Assembly (NCBI GenBank): GCA_965230275.1
Contig: CBDDKO010000002.1
Coordinates: 2,914,001-2,978,000 of the forward strand
Direction of reading: 5' to 3'
Length of the DNA: 64,000 nucleotides
DNA from: JAJRRS01 sp965230275
Lineage (GTDB): Bacteria; Planctomycetota; Phycisphaerae; Phycisphaerales; Phycisphaeraceae
The translations under genes were made by a program, and so were the position numbers. Below, one piece after another: positions 25,336 through 34,628 of this stretch. The notes under the pieces are model-generated. The model did not search any database. It was not told where the DNA came from and saw nothing but the letters and a program-made list of their open reading frames with translations. How positions within the stretch are numbered: position 1 is the first letter of the stretch; each line of letters begins with the position of its first letter.

Positions 25336-25462
25336 CGCCAGGCCGTCACGCCGTGTTACCAATCAACCCCCACGAAGCGCCGCGACTTGTCGCGGCGTTT
25401 TTCCGCGCGCTGTCACTGGTCACCCGGTGTGGATAAACTACGCATACACATAGGAGGCAACT

Positions 25463-26317
25463 ATGAAGTGCATCATCAATCTGATCTTCGTCCTCGCGAT
25501 ATGCGCTCAACCAACCTCAGCCGATTCATGGAAGCTCGTCTGGTCCGACGAGTTTGATGTGGATGGGCGTCCCGATCCTGCCAAGTGGGGCTATGAGCAG
25601 GGGTTCGTTCGCAATCAGGAGATGCAGTACTACACCAAGGATCGGCCTGAGAATGCGCGGGTTGAGAACGGCATGCTGATCATCGAGGGGCGTAAAGAAC
25701 AGTTTAAGAACCCGGATTACGATTCGGACGCGGAAGGCTGGCAGAAGCAGCGGGAATACGCCCAGTATACCGCCGCCAGCCTCGTCACATGGGACACAGC
25801 CACTTGGCGCTACGGACGGGTCGAGGTCCGCGCCAAACTCCCCGAAGGCAAGGGTGCCTGGCCCGCAATCTGGATGCTGGGTGAGGGAAAAGGCTGGCCC
25901 GAAGGCGGCGAGATCGACATCATGGAGTGGCTAGGCCGAGAGCCCAACGTCGTCCACGCCACCGTGCACTACGCCGAGGATGGTAAACATACCATGACCG
26001 GCGACAGGATCAAGTTCGAGGCGCCCAACGCCGACTTCCACATCTACGCTATCGAATGGAACGCCCAGCGCATCGACTTCTTCTTCGACGACACCAGGTA
26101 CTTCAGCTTCTCAATCGATGAAGCCGGCGAAGGACCGGACAATCCCTTCCGTCAACCCTTCTACCTCTTGATCAACCTCGCTCTGGGCGGAAGCTGGGGC
26201 GGCGAGATCGACCCGGACCTCACATCCTGGCAATACCTGATTGACTATGTGCGGGTGTATGAGCTAGCAGAGGTAGAGCAAGAAGATGCGGAAGTCGATG
26301 CGGAGAACCAACCGTAA
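25463..26317 (+). CDS. Glycoside hydrolase family 16 (laminarinase-like), secreted
   Basis: The 284-residue enzyme has a signal peptide (cut near TSA, about residue 20) and the GH16 catalytic motif EGGEIDIMEWLG (two Glu and one Asp acting in retaining hydrolysis). Other family traits are WSDEFDVDGRPDP at the start, NAQRIDFFFDD, and NLALGGSWGGEIDP near the end. It likely cleaves beta-1,3-glucan such as laminarin outside the cytoplasm; other GH16 substrates are possible. The C-terminus is acidic (EVEQEDAEVDAE). Confidence 0.9.
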   Translation: MKCIINLIFVLAICAQPTSADSWKLVWSDEFDVDGRPDPAKWGYEQGFVRNQEMQYYTKDRPENARVENGMLIIEGRKEQFKNPDYDSDAEGWQKQREYAQYTAASLVTWDTATWRYGRVEVRAKLPEGKGAWPAIWMLGEGKGWPEGGEIDIMEWLGREPNVVHATVHYAEDGKHTMTGDRIKFEAPNADFHIYAIEWNAQRIDFFFDDTRYFSFSIDEAGEGPDNPFRQPFYLLINLALGGSWGGEIDPDLTSWQYLIDYVRVYELAEVEQEDAEVDAENQP

Positions 26318-26376
26318 GCTGATCCAATATTCCCGCGATGTCGTGCCGTGGTGCGATGCCTCACTGACCCGTGTTC

Positions 26377-27030
26377 TCAGCTTCCGCCCTTGATCCGGTA
26401 GACCTCGGCGACCAGTGCCTCGACGTCTTGTGGGGCGTCGTCCATCGACAGCGCATGGTCGATCCAGTTGACGGCCTGCGTGCGGTTCTCGCCGAGTTGG
26501 ATCAGGACATGCAGCGCGTCGCGGGCCAGACCGCCCCCCGGAAGTTGTGCGGGTTCGCCGTCCGGCCCGGCCACACCTCCGCGCATACTTGCGGGGGCGT
26601 CGAGGAAGCGATCGACCTTGCCCTTGAGAGAGACGGCGATCGTCTCGGCGGTACGTTTGCCTACTTCGGGGAGGCTCTGCAACAGCGCCAGGTCGCGGTC
26701 GGCGATCGCTCCGGCGATCTGGGCGGTCGATAGCGTCATCGCGCGGAGGGCCTTGCGGTTGCCGATGCCTTTGCAGGTGACGAACAACTCGAAGAACTGC
26801 TTGTCGGTCGGCGAGAGGAATCCGGCAAGGCGCGGATAAATCGTCGCGCCCTGGGCGGTGGATTCCAGGTAATAGAGCGTGTGCAGCGCGACGGTTTGGC
26901 CGATGGAGCCGGTTAGCCGGGCCGCGGTATACGCCGGGAGCAGCACTTCGTAGGTCAGCCCGTCGGGTAGCGCGATACAGGCCCGGTCGGCCTCGATGGA
27001 TTGCAGGATGCCTTCTAACTTCACGATCAT
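26377..27030 (-). CDS. ruvA: Holliday junction branch migration protein RuvA
   Basis: The 217-residue protein has the N-terminal OB fold (MIVKLEGILQSIEADRACIA), the tandem helix-hairpin-helix (TCKGIGNRKALRAM and LPEVGKRTAETIAVSLKGKV) and a C-terminal RuvB-binding domain after a flexible linker. It binds four-way junctions and loads the RuvB motor. ruvB and ruvC are not next to it. Confidence 0.93.
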   Translation of the reverse strand: MIVKLEGILQSIEADRACIALPDGLTYEVLLPAYTAARLTGSIGQTVALHTLYYLESTAQGATIYPRLAGFLSPTDKQFFELFVTCKGIGNRKALRAMTLSTAQIAGAIADRDLALLQSLPEVGKRTAETIAVSLKGKVDRFLDAPASMRGGVAGPDGEPAQLPGGGLARDALHVLIQLGENRTQAVNWIDHALSMDDAPQDVEALVAEVYRIKGGS

Positions 27031-27133
27031 GCGGCCGATAATACCGTGGATTGCGCGTCGCGTCGTAGGCCGGTGTTAATTTGTGTCGAATGATCACTCA
27101 ACTATCGGTCCTAAATCGTCGATCTTGGGGTGT

Positions 27134-28228
27134 ATGCGGATCATCGGATACGCCCTGGTTATTGTTGTCTCGGCGGGCCTGCTGATCGGTCTGGGCATCC
27201 ACGGTGCCCGGCACCAGCAGTCGATGCTGTCGAGCTACCGCCCCACCCCAGCCAACATCGAAAAGATCGAAGTACGATCGAGCAAGATGGGTGGGTTTGA
27301 GCCCTCCGTCAGTTTCAGCTACCGCGTCGGGGCTATGAGATATAGCAGCCAGCGCTTCGCCCCGCTGCTGGTGAATGGGTCCCGTCATTGGGCGGATTCG
27401 GTAGTAGAGAAGGTGCGCTACACGAGTGCAACCGCCTACGTCAATCCGAGCGATCCCAGCGAGGCCTATCTGATGCCCATTGGTCGGTTCCGACCGTTTG
27501 GGTTGATCCTGGCCGGTCTAGTGATCCTGAACCTGGGCCTGTTGCCGTTGAGCAAGGCCGGGGTGTTCAGCCGGACGCCCGGTTCAACTTCACGGGGGCC
27601 GTACGATTGGTTCGAGCTTAAGCCATCGGTCACGATAACGGGCTGCGCCTTTGGGTGGTCGGCGTTTACGCTGTGGTGGTATACCTCGGCCGGCGTCACG
27701 GTTGGGTATTACTACCACGCGGTCCCGCCGACTTATGAGGCGAAGGCCCTCGTCGCCGCCGTGCTCTATGCCGTTGCCGGTCTTTGGCCCGCCTACCGAG
27801 CTTTGCGAGCCACGGCGCTTGCCTTAAAACTCAGACCCCCCGGAGTCCGGATGATCAAGCACACCGTCGAACTCGACGAGCCAATCATCATCAGGATCGA
27901 CCAGAAGTTTTCAGGCCACGCGACCGTTCGAGAGGTCCGCGTCGCCTTGAGCTGCATCATCCACAACGGCATCGGGCTTGATCGGTATTTTAAAACGTCG
28001 CATATTGTCCTTAAAGACCGGTCTACACAATCAGGCGACCGGGTCCAAGGGGAGTACGCCTTCGAGGTCCCCGAGAAGAAGCGTCGGCCGAGCACGCCCG
28101 GCTCTCGCTTCGCCTTCCCGCGCATCGACTGGGTGATCGAGGTGACGACGCAGACGAGTGCGGGCAGTCACACCGCGAGCTACCCCATCAAGGCGGTACG
28201 CTCAAGAGCCAAAGCAAAAGCGGCGTGA
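27134..28228 (+). CDS. DUF3592-type membrane protein
   Basis: From ATG 27134 the protein has 364 residues; a GTG at 27083 gives 17 more. It has an N-terminal transmembrane helix (YALVIVVSAGLLIGLGIHG), a DUF3592-like beta domain (FSYRVGAMRYSSQRFAPLL, then TAYVNPSDPSEAYLMP), a further helix (GLILAGLVILNLGLLPLSK) and two more near 190-240. The C-terminal soluble domain is beta-rich. Function unknown. Confidence 0.75.
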   Translation: MRIIGYALVIVVSAGLLIGLGIHGARHQQSMLSSYRPTPANIEKIEVRSSKMGGFEPSVSFSYRVGAMRYSSQRFAPLLVNGSRHWADSVVEKVRYTSATAYVNPSDPSEAYLMPIGRFRPFGLILAGLVILNLGLLPLSKAGVFSRTPGSTSRGPYDWFELKPSVTITGCAFGWSAFTLWWYTSAGVTVGYYYHAVPPTYEAKALVAAVLYAVAGLWPAYRALRATALALKLRPPGVRMIKHTVELDEPIIIRIDQKFSGHATVREVRVALSCIIHNGIGLDRYFKTSHIVLKDRSTQSGDRVQGEYAFEVPEKKRRPSTPGSRFAFPRIDWVIEVTTQTSAGSHTASYPIKAVRSRAKAKAA

Positions 28229-28274
28229 GCGTTCAGGCCCACACCGCTGACACAACACACTCACACTTGATCGT

Positions 28275-28967
28275 TTATTTCTCGCGCCCACGGCGGATCA
28301 GTGCCATCGCTCCGATCCCAAGAAGCCCAAGCGACGCCGGCTCGGGAACCGCGATCGCGATGATGCTGCCCGAGGAGTCTTTGATCCCGAAGTCCGGGGA
28401 GTTGTTCCCCACGCCGATGGAGTTGAAGTCCGCGGCAGACAGCCCCGACGGGTGGATGTAGTCCTGGATGATGAACTGCCAGCTCTCGCCGTCTTCCCAG
28501 ATGCCGTCGGGATTCATGCTCTCGAAGACCAGCGGGTGGTTACCGCCGCCGGGGTCTCTGACGTCGTTGTCGATCCGGAAGGCCTCCTGAAGCGGGGGGA
28601 ACCCGGCCTCGTTCGCTTCGCCGTCGAAGTTGGTGATCGTCGTCTCCGGATCGGCAACGTACCAGACCTCCAGCCAGTCGATCCCCGAGAGGTTTCGCAT
28701 GTCGACCATGACGTTCGAGATCAGCGGGCTATCAGAGGCCGGGCAAGCGCTCAGTGACGTGACCCCCAGTTCAACGGCGAAGAGCGCCTCGTCGGCGGGG
28801 AACGAATTGAAGTCGCCGATCTCATGGACTTCGTCCGGAATGAAAAGCGTGTCGCAGTCAGGCGTGTTGACGTGGACCATCTGGGTGGGCACAGCATGTG
28901 CCTGGGTGGTGAGGACGGTCAGTGCGGCGGCGGCAAGGGTCGTTGCTAGTGGTTTGTGTGCGGGCAT
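28275..28967 (-). CDS. PEP-CTERM protein, tandem array member 5
   Basis: The 230-residue protein has a signal peptide ending at AHA, and a VPEPASLGLLGIGAMALIRR sorting end. Its body (DCDTLFIPDEVHEIGDFNSF, WLEVWYVADPETTITNFDGE, AFRIDNDV, GESWQFIIQDY) is clearly similar to the protein at 30828-31523, so the two are paralogues. It is the last gene of five PEP-CTERM genes on one strand. Confidence 0.87.
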   Translation of the reverse strand: MPAHKPLATTLAAAALTVLTTQAHAVPTQMVHVNTPDCDTLFIPDEVHEIGDFNSFPADEALFAVELGVTSLSACPASDSPLISNVMVDMRNLSGIDWLEVWYVADPETTITNFDGEANEAGFPPLQEAFRIDNDVRDPGGGNHPLVFESMNPDGIWEDGESWQFIIQDYIHPSGLSAADFNSIGVGNNSPDFGIKDSSGSIIAIAVPEPASLGLLGIGAMALIRRGREK

Positions 28968-29043
28968 GGTTTTTGTTCCTGTGTGAGTTGGCGTGTGTTT
29001 GTGTGTATGAGAGCCGTGTATTACGTGTTGCGTGATTGATTGA

Positions 29044-29997
29044 TCAGGCGCTGCGCCTCCGTGACGTCAGGGCGATCAGTCCCATCGAGAGCAGGCCGAG
29101 TGTCGCCGGCTCGGGCACGGGCCGGACGTCCATCCCAAAGTCGTCGAGCGACCAGATCTTGTTGTTGGTCACGCCGGGGATACCGGTAAAACGCATTTCC
29201 GTGAAGTCATTCATGTTGTTGACCAGCGGTGCGCCTGAGACCAGGTTGGTCAGGGTGCCGGCCTCAAAGACGTCGATCGAAACCGTGTCGCTTGCTAGGT
29301 CCAGCGTGATATCCCAGCGGTGATAGGTGCTGGGATTCACCGCGACGGCGGACTGAACCCATGTACCCACGTTGGTCGCGGCGTAGTCCGTCGTGGTGCC
29401 CGGCTGGCGGTAGCCGACACTGAACCCGAGGTTCCCGCTGGAATCGAAGAACTCAACAAAGTTACCGATCGTCCCGGGGCCCAAGCCCGTAGCGGGGTTG
29501 GTTGACCCGATGATCTGAGAACACGACCAGAACGAGATGTCGATGATGTCCGAACCGGTCGAAAGCGGGTTGACCCCGCCCAGGTCGTAATTGTCGACCG
29601 AGTAGGCGTACTTCTGTGGCAAGCCGCCCCAGCCGTCGGCGTTGGAGGTGATCACCAGGGCTTGATCAGAGGTGCCGGGGTTGGTCCGGTCCAGGTTCTG
29701 ATGGCCCGTGGCGTAGGCGACCTGACCGGTGGTGCCCGTCGCGGGGTAGACCGGGCCTTGGAGTTTGACCCAGAGCCCCGTGTTAAGCGGGATCGTTGCC
29801 AGCGAGCCGCCGCCGGCGTTGGCGCCGTGTGCCCCGGCGTTGGAGGTCGAAACCTCCGTCAGGAACGAGCCGTAACCGTCGTCCGCTTCGAACCCACCGA
29901 GATAGGCATGTGCTGAATCCGGGGTGCCGAGTGTGGCGGCTAGGCAGAAGGCGGCGCTGGCTGCGAGGAGGGTACGTGTGGTGTGTTGAGTTTTCAT
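29044..29997 (-). CDS. PEP-CTERM protein, tandem array member 4
   Basis: The 317-residue protein has a signal peptide (to about AHA, residue 29). The body looks like a jelly-roll, lectin-like domain (SDIIDISFWSCSQIIG, FVEFFDSSGNLGFSVGYRQP, HRWDITLDLASDTVSIDVFE). It ends VPEPATLGLLSMGLIALTSR plus RRRSA. The fold suggests carbohydrate binding at the surface, which is inference. Confidence 0.87.
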   Translation of the reverse strand: MKTQHTTRTLLAASAAFCLAATLGTPDSAHAYLGGFEADDGYGSFLTEVSTSNAGAHGANAGGGSLATIPLNTGLWVKLQGPVYPATGTTGQVAYATGHQNLDRTNPGTSDQALVITSNADGWGGLPQKYAYSVDNYDLGGVNPLSTGSDIIDISFWSCSQIIGSTNPATGLGPGTIGNFVEFFDSSGNLGFSVGYRQPGTTTDYAATNVGTWVQSAVAVNPSTYHRWDITLDLASDTVSIDVFEAGTLTNLVSGAPLVNNMNDFTEMRFTGIPGVTNNKIWSLDDFGMDVRPVPEPATLGLLSMGLIALTSRRRSA

Positions 29998-30075
29998 CGT
30001 TCTTTCGCTTTCTCGTGTGTGTGTGAATGTGTATGTGAGTGTTTCAGTCTGATAAGGGCTGGCTTGTAGTTCCGT

Positions 30076-30753
30076 TTATGCACGCTTGCCCGTTCGGCGG
30101 ATTACGGCGCATGCTCCGAGCAATCCAATCAGCGTCGCCGAAGCAGGTTCGGGAACCGCGATCGGGATCTGTCGGATCGTGAATGAATCGATCCCGTCCG
30201 GGACATCGACCGAGAACTGGAACAGCGGAGTCGTGAACGCGAGGTAGGGGAAGATCCCGCCGTCCGCGACGATCGTGTCTTCATCGGTCAGCACGTCCGA
30301 CGGGAAGAAGACCGAGAAGTCACGGGGCGAATCTTCGTCCGGGGCATCGAAGTCCAGCCCGTCAAGTGGCGTAGACTTCACGAACCCCGCGCCCTCACCG
30401 AATCCGAGTTCGATCCGGTACTCATCCAGGTCGACGCCCGTGGAGTTGCTGACGCCTTCGAAGAAGAGATACTCGGTTGTCCCGCCGGAATCGATCACGT
30501 TAAAGACGATGTCGGCGACGCCGTTGACCCCGAAGAAGTCCTTCTGGGTGACCAGGATCTCGTTCGGCGAGGGGCCGGCGACGTTGTCGTTGTTGGGATC
30601 AACCGGCGGCGCGACCGGGTCCAGTGCGACCGAGGCGATCCCGGAAGACCAGCTGAACCCGACGATCTGCCCTGCCTCGGCCGATTGCGAGCATGCGATC
30701 AGGCTTGCGGCGGTAATCCCTGCGGTCAACAGTTGCTTGGTGGTAAGTGTCAT
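30076..30753 (-). CDS. PEP-CTERM protein, tandem array member 3
   Basis: The 225-residue protein has a signal peptide (to about AEA, residue 27), a beta-rich body (GVADIVFNVIDSGGTTEYLF, EYRIELGFGEGAGFV) and the end VPEPASATLIGLLGACAVIR plus basic residues. The pattern of a choice-of-anchor beta domain is likely; no enzyme motif is seen. Confidence 0.85.
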   Translation of the reverse strand: MTLTTKQLLTAGITAASLIACSQSAEAGQIVGFSWSSGIASVALDPVAPPVDPNNDNVAGPSPNEILVTQKDFFGVNGVADIVFNVIDSGGTTEYLFFEGVSNSTGVDLDEYRIELGFGEGAGFVKSTPLDGLDFDAPDEDSPRDFSVFFPSDVLTDEDTIVADGGIFPYLAFTTPLFQFSVDVPDGIDSFTIRQIPIAVPEPASATLIGLLGACAVIRRTGKRA

Positions 30754-30827
30754 GGTTCTACTCCTTAAGAAAGTGTGTGTGTCTGTGTGTATATGAATGA
30801 AACGGTGTGTGGTTCGGTTAGCGATGT

Positions 30828-31523
30828 TTAGTGGGAACGCCTGCGGGCAAGTTGAAGCATGCCCAATGCCAGCAGCGATAGTGATGCCGGCTCCGGCACA
30901 ACGTTGGCGAGGATGCTGGAGTTGGACGCCGCCAGGTCGGGGCTCGATGTCGCGGCGAAACCGCCCGGCGAACCGAAGCTCGGCGCCACGCCGAACAGCG
31001 AGAAGTTGGTAATCGTGAACTGCCAGGTTTCCCCTGGGTCCAGAATCTCGTCGACCGGGCCCGACTCACTTAACAACGGGTTGTTGATGCCCGGCGTGAC
31101 CGTGCCGTCGATCCGGAAGGCGTCGCCCGGGTCCAGCGTGACCACATCGAAGATCCCGCCGTCGTAGTTGCCGACGCTGACGCCCAGGTCTGCGACGTAG
31201 AACAGGTCGGTATACGCCAACGGCGAAATATTCGTGATCCGGATAACCCACTCGTCGGGCACCCCGTTGTCGGGGACACACTCGAAGTGGCTGGGCACCT
31301 CGACCTGCGTGGCGATGATCTCCAAGGCCTCATCGATCGGGAACACGGCCGCGTCACCGAGTTCGTGCAGCAGGGTCTGGTCCCCGTGGCTGTCACAGCC
31401 GGTCGCCGAGTCGGTGTACAAGCCGACCACGGGCACGGCATGCGCCCCGGCCGCGAAGCAGGACATCACGGCCCCGCCTGCGATCAGCTGTCTTAGCGTG
31501 TTGTTCTGTGTGTGAGTCTGCAT
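30828..31523 (-). CDS. PEP-CTERM protein, tandem array member 2
   Basis: The start at 31523 (MQTHTQNN) has GGGAGA upstream and gives 231 residues; a start at 31562 would lie in the CA-rich leader. After the signal peptide the body (GCDSHGDQTLLHELGDAAVF, TDLFYVADLGVSVGNYDGG, AFRIDGTVTPGINNPLL, GETWQFTITNF) is similar to that of 28275-28967. The end is VPEPASLSLLALGMLQLARR. Confidence 0.85.
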   Translation of the reverse strand: MQTHTQNNTLRQLIAGGAVMSCFAAGAHAVPVVGLYTDSATGCDSHGDQTLLHELGDAAVFPIDEALEIIATQVEVPSHFECVPDNGVPDEWVIRITNISPLAYTDLFYVADLGVSVGNYDGGIFDVVTLDPGDAFRIDGTVTPGINNPLLSESGPVDEILDPGETWQFTITNFSLFGVAPSFGSPGGFAATSSPDLAASNSSILANVVPEPASLSLLALGMLQLARRRSH

Positions 31524-31576
31524 GTCTTTCTCCCTGTGTGAAGCGTGTGTGTCGTGTGTCATTCCGTCGTCTGTCT

Positions 31577-31699
31577 AATCCGCCGACTGCTTGTGGGCAT
31601 CCCGGCGGTGGAGTGGAGTCATGGGTTGCGTGTTGCGTTGTGCAACGTTCTTCGAATCCGCCGAGCCGACTTTCAACGGCCCGGCGGCGGAGTGGAGTC
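31577..31699. repeat. Two intergenic repeat units between PEP-CTERM genes
   Basis: AATCCGCCGA followed by CCCGGCGG(T/C)GGAGTGGAGTC occurs at 31577-31620 and again at 31655-31699. Each unit can fold through CCGCCG/CGGCGG. They lie between array members 2 and 1 and may be a duplicated terminator-like hairpin. Confidence 0.6.
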
Positions 31700-31713
31700 G
31701 AGAGTGTGAATCG

Positions 31714-32325
31714 CTATGTCTTCCTGGCGTGCCTTCGGACCAGCATGAGTGAGCCCAAACCGATCAACGCGGCGCTGGCGGGCTCGGGGGTCGGGTATTC
31801 TTCGATCCGTAGCATCGGACCGGACGTCGGGTAAACCTCGGCGAACTTCTCGATGACGAGGATGTCGCCTGGCAGGACGGGTGAGGAGAAGTTGAAGAGG
31901 TCCAGCGTCGGTGTCCCCAGCCCGGTCATGTCGAACGTGATGGCGGACCCGTTGACGGACAGCCCGCCGACAGCGGCCCAGTTGCTTTGCGGCAGACCGG
32001 CGGGTGGGTCGAGGATGATCTCGTGCCAGTCGGTCCACGGTTCGTCACCCACATTGAGGATGGTCTCGGTCATCTTTAAGAGGCCCGGCGCGGCGACGAA
32101 GCCGTTGGGATCGAAGATGCCCTTGGTCCACGGCGGGCCGATGGGATCCAGGTCGATCTCGATCGGCGCGGTGATGTCTCCGATAAAAACGTTCGGGCCG
32201 GGCACGACCTCGTGTCCCGTAGCGGGGCCGGTCGCGGTGCCTTGTGCGTAGGCGGCTTGGGATATGACGAGTACGGCTATCGCCATCGCGGGGATCAGTG
32301 CGTGTTGTGTGTATCGCTTGAACAT
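31714..32325 (-). CDS. PEP-CTERM protein, tandem array member 1
   Basis: ATG 32325 follows AAAGGA at good spacing, giving 203 residues. The signal peptide ends near AYA; the body is a small beta domain (VFIGDITAPIEIDLDPIGPP, WTDWHEIILDPPAGL) and the end is TPEPASAALIGLGSLMLVRR plus HARKT. It starts 52 bases behind the receiver-like gene and is likely co-transcribed with it from the sigma-54 promoter. Confidence 0.84.
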   Translation of the reverse strand: MFKRYTQHALIPAMAIAVLVISQAAYAQGTATGPATGHEVVPGPNVFIGDITAPIEIDLDPIGPPWTKGIFDPNGFVAAPGLLKMTETILNVGDEPWTDWHEIILDPPAGLPQSNWAAVGGLSVNGSAITFDMTGLGTPTLDLFNFSSPVLPGDILVIEKFAEVYPTSGPMLRIEEYPTPEPASAALIGLGSLMLVRRHARKT

Positions 32326-32377
32326 GGTGTGTCCTTTCAATTAGCAGGGTTGTTTCAAGTGGATTTCGGGGTTTCAA

Positions 32378-32827
32378 TCACACCCTTGATCGAGCGTGAT
32401 GGTCCGGCGGGGCGTGCACCCGGTTCGGCCCGTGACGCGAGTAGAGCGCTTGGATTAACTCGCGTGCGTCGTGTGGGTGTTGTTCAGGAGATAATGGTGT
32501 GTAGGCGGTCACCCCCTGCTGGCGCACAATGGCTTCCATCGCCGGTTGCGCCGTCGAGCCGATCGCCACAATCTTGACGCGCGGTGCTCGGCTGCGGACC
32601 GCCCTGATCATCTGCAGCGTCCTGGCAAAGTCGTCTGCGCCGGGGTGTTGCTGGGACAAGTCAAACGCAACTATCTCAGGGGCGTGGTGATGAATCAGCC
32701 GTAACGTGCCCCCGACATCGCCGGCCTCGACCTGAATCCAGAGAGTTTGCTCGTCGTCTGGTTTGCAGTCGGTCTGCTGTTCGTTGGAGGTAAACAGCAA
32801 GACATGATTCATATGGAAGCAAATCAT
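32378..32827 (-). CDS. Degenerate receiver-like protein
   Basis: ATG 32827 follows AAGGAGGG, giving 149 residues. The fold pattern is that of a response regulator receiver: strand with NHVLLFTSNE, strand EIVAFDLS carrying an Asp at the phosphoacceptor place, and strand VKIVAIGS. The conserved Lys and the early acidic pair are not evident, so phosphorylation is doubtful. It stands between the PEP-CTERM array and the sigma-54 activator, which itself has no receiver domain. Confidence 0.6.
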   Translation of the reverse strand: MICFHMNHVLLFTSNEQQTDCKPDDEQTLWIQVEAGDVGGTLRLIHHHAPEIVAFDLSQQHPGADDFARTLQMIRAVRSRAPRVKIVAIGSTAQPAMEAIVRQQGVTAYTPLSPEQHPHDARELIQALYSRHGPNRVHAPPDHHARSRV

Positions 32828-32874
32828 CTCGGCCCTCCTTCTGCCCACGTCACTTGTGTGGACAGCAGACATAT

Positions 32875-32891
32875 TGCGAAGGCCGTGCCAA
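32875..32891 (-). promoter_or_regulatory. Sigma-54 promoter of receiver gene and PEP-CTERM array
   Basis: On the minus strand TTGGCACGGCCTTCGCA has GG and GC exactly ten bases apart and fits the -24/-12 consensus. Transcription would start about 38 bases before the ATG at 32827. It is nearly identical to the site at 53114-53130. Confidence 0.82.
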
Positions 32892-33072
32892 ACGCAGAGA
32901 GAATCCGAGAGTTTTTATAAGTGCCTTTTCAACGATGCATTTGCGCAGCAGCAAACAGAGCGCGGAATCATTCGGCATTTTTTCGGCGATTGGTTCGAAA
33001 CATACCGATGCATCGCGAGCATGTCGGCTAAGTCGAGTTGATCATGCGGGTTGCTCTGCTTTGGAATGAACT

Positions 33073-33102
33073 GTACCAACAGGTACGTTCGGTACCTCTG
33101 TT
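33073..33102. promoter_or_regulatory. Candidate upstream activator site (GGTAC dyads)
   Basis: GTACC-AACA-GGTAC and AACAGGTAC-GTTC-GGTACC overlap here, about 185-210 bases upstream of the sigma-54 promoter. That is a usual distance for binding sites of sigma-54 activators. The activator gene lies directly next to it. Confidence 0.5.
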
Positions 33103-33180
33103 AGTTAGCACATGACATGACAACCAGAACCAACTTACGGTTGGCTGGTCGATGCGCCGAAGTGAACATTGATCGGAACG

Positions 33181-34212
33181 CTAACGTGGCTTGGGATTGG
33201 TCAGGTGTTCGAGGTCGTGCTTTGCGATCTTCCGCCTAAGCCGGTGGCGCTCCACGCCGATCAAGGCGGAGGCCCTGGCCTGATTGCCATTGGTGGTCTT
33301 CAGCGCTCGCTCGATCAACGCTCGCTCCACCTGATCAAGTGTCAACAACGCGTCGGTGGATGGTAGCTGCGAACGATCTATTTGCTTTAATGAGCCCGGC
33401 AAGTCTTGGATACGAATCTGAGTTGGACCGCCGAAAATCACTGCGTGTTCTACCGCATTGCTCAGTTCACGGATATTGCCTTGCCAATCATGACACGTCA
33501 GCGCTTCTATAGCATCCGGGTTGATGGCTTTTGGCGTCTCGCCATACAGCCTGGCCAGGTCCTTGATGAAGTGTTCGACAAGGTCGGGTATATCTTCGCG
33601 TCGGTCTCTAAGTGCCGGCGTCTGAATCTGTGCAACGTCCAGTCGGTAATAAAGGTCCTGGCGGAAGGTCCCGGCATCTACCATGGCGCGTAGATCACGG
33701 TGCGTCGCAGCGATGATCCGCACATCGACACGGACGGGCCGGGATGCGCCGACCGGGACGACCGTTCGCTCCTGGATACAGCGTAAGAGCTTGGCCTGGG
33801 CCGCCAACGGCAGTTCGCCGATCTCATCTAAGAACAGCGTCCCCGCGTCCGCCGATCGGATAAAGCCAAGTGTGTTCTGTTGGGCTCCCGTGAATGCGCC
33901 CTTCACGTGCCCGAACATCTGCGACTCAAACAGCGTCTGCGGTAATGTCGAGCAGTCGATCGGGACGAAGGGTCCGTGCCGTCGCTGGCTCCCGGCGTGG
34001 ATATGTCTGGCAACCAGTTCCTTGCCGGTTCCTGTCTCGCCTCGGACCAAGACCGTGCACCGTCGCGGCGCTACCGCGTCTATCTTTTCCCGTAGCTCCT
34101 GCATGGCCGGTGCATGGCCGACCATCGGCGGCGCAACGTGAAACCGCCCCCCTGCATGCGTGGTGTCGGATTGGCTCCCCGCCTTGGTGTCTCTCATCCG
34201 CCTCCATCCCAA
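33181..34212 (-). CDS. Sigma-54-dependent activator without receiver domain
   Basis: The 343-residue protein has Walker A GETGTGKE, the sigma-54 contact loop GAFTGA, Walker B TLFLDEIGELP, an arginine finger region (FRQDLYYRL) and a Fis-type HTH at the end (GNQARASALIGVERHRLRRK). The N-terminal regulatory domain is only about 35 residues, so its activity must be set by its level or by a separate partner such as the receiver-like protein at 32378-32827. In proteobacterial PEP-CTERM systems the regulator PrsR has all three domains in one chain. Confidence 0.92.
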   Translation of the reverse strand: MGWRRMRDTKAGSQSDTTHAGGRFHVAPPMVGHAPAMQELREKIDAVAPRRCTVLVRGETGTGKELVARHIHAGSQRRHGPFVPIDCSTLPQTLFESQMFGHVKGAFTGAQQNTLGFIRSADAGTLFLDEIGELPLAAQAKLLRCIQERTVVPVGASRPVRVDVRIIAATHRDLRAMVDAGTFRQDLYYRLDVAQIQTPALRDRREDIPDLVEHFIKDLARLYGETPKAINPDAIEALTCHDWQGNIRELSNAVEHAVIFGGPTQIRIQDLPGSLKQIDRSQLPSTDALLTLDQVERALIERALKTTNGNQARASALIGVERHRLRRKIAKHDLEHLTNPKPR

Positions 34213-34628
34213 GCGTGACGTCAGAAGTAGACGCTAACCAACTAACTAGGCGTTGCGAGGGGGCTTAGATTGAGATTGATGCGCTACTCAAGCACACGGA
34301 TGTGTCATGTTTGCGATCAGTCCACCGCCCCTCGTCAGATAGCTGACTTTATTATGTCAATGCTAGCAGAAGCACGCCTACATCGGAAGAGATATTTTCA
34401 CGGATCGGATCGCACTAGAGCACATTGCATAATTACTACCCCGACTTTCCCGCGCAGACGGGAATCCAGTCTTCTTAGAATTCCAAAGGCATGGACCCCG
34501 CCTGCGCGGAGATGACATATAGAGGTAGTAAGTAATCACGCTAAGAGCTCTAACACCCTCTCATAAAATACAGATTATCAGATCATTTGTCTTTAAAAAT
34601 TGTTTCCCATGCCGGCGCGACATGAAAA
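34213..34628. other. Intergenic region with palindromic repeat
   Basis: Between the activator and the isc operon no gene is seen. The part 34446-34515 is an imperfect palindrome (TTTCCCGCGCAGACGGGAATCC ends shortened here; the other arm is CCCCGCCTGCGCGGAGATGA) like the widespread cattcccgc-type intergenic repeats of bacteria. Confidence 0.5.
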
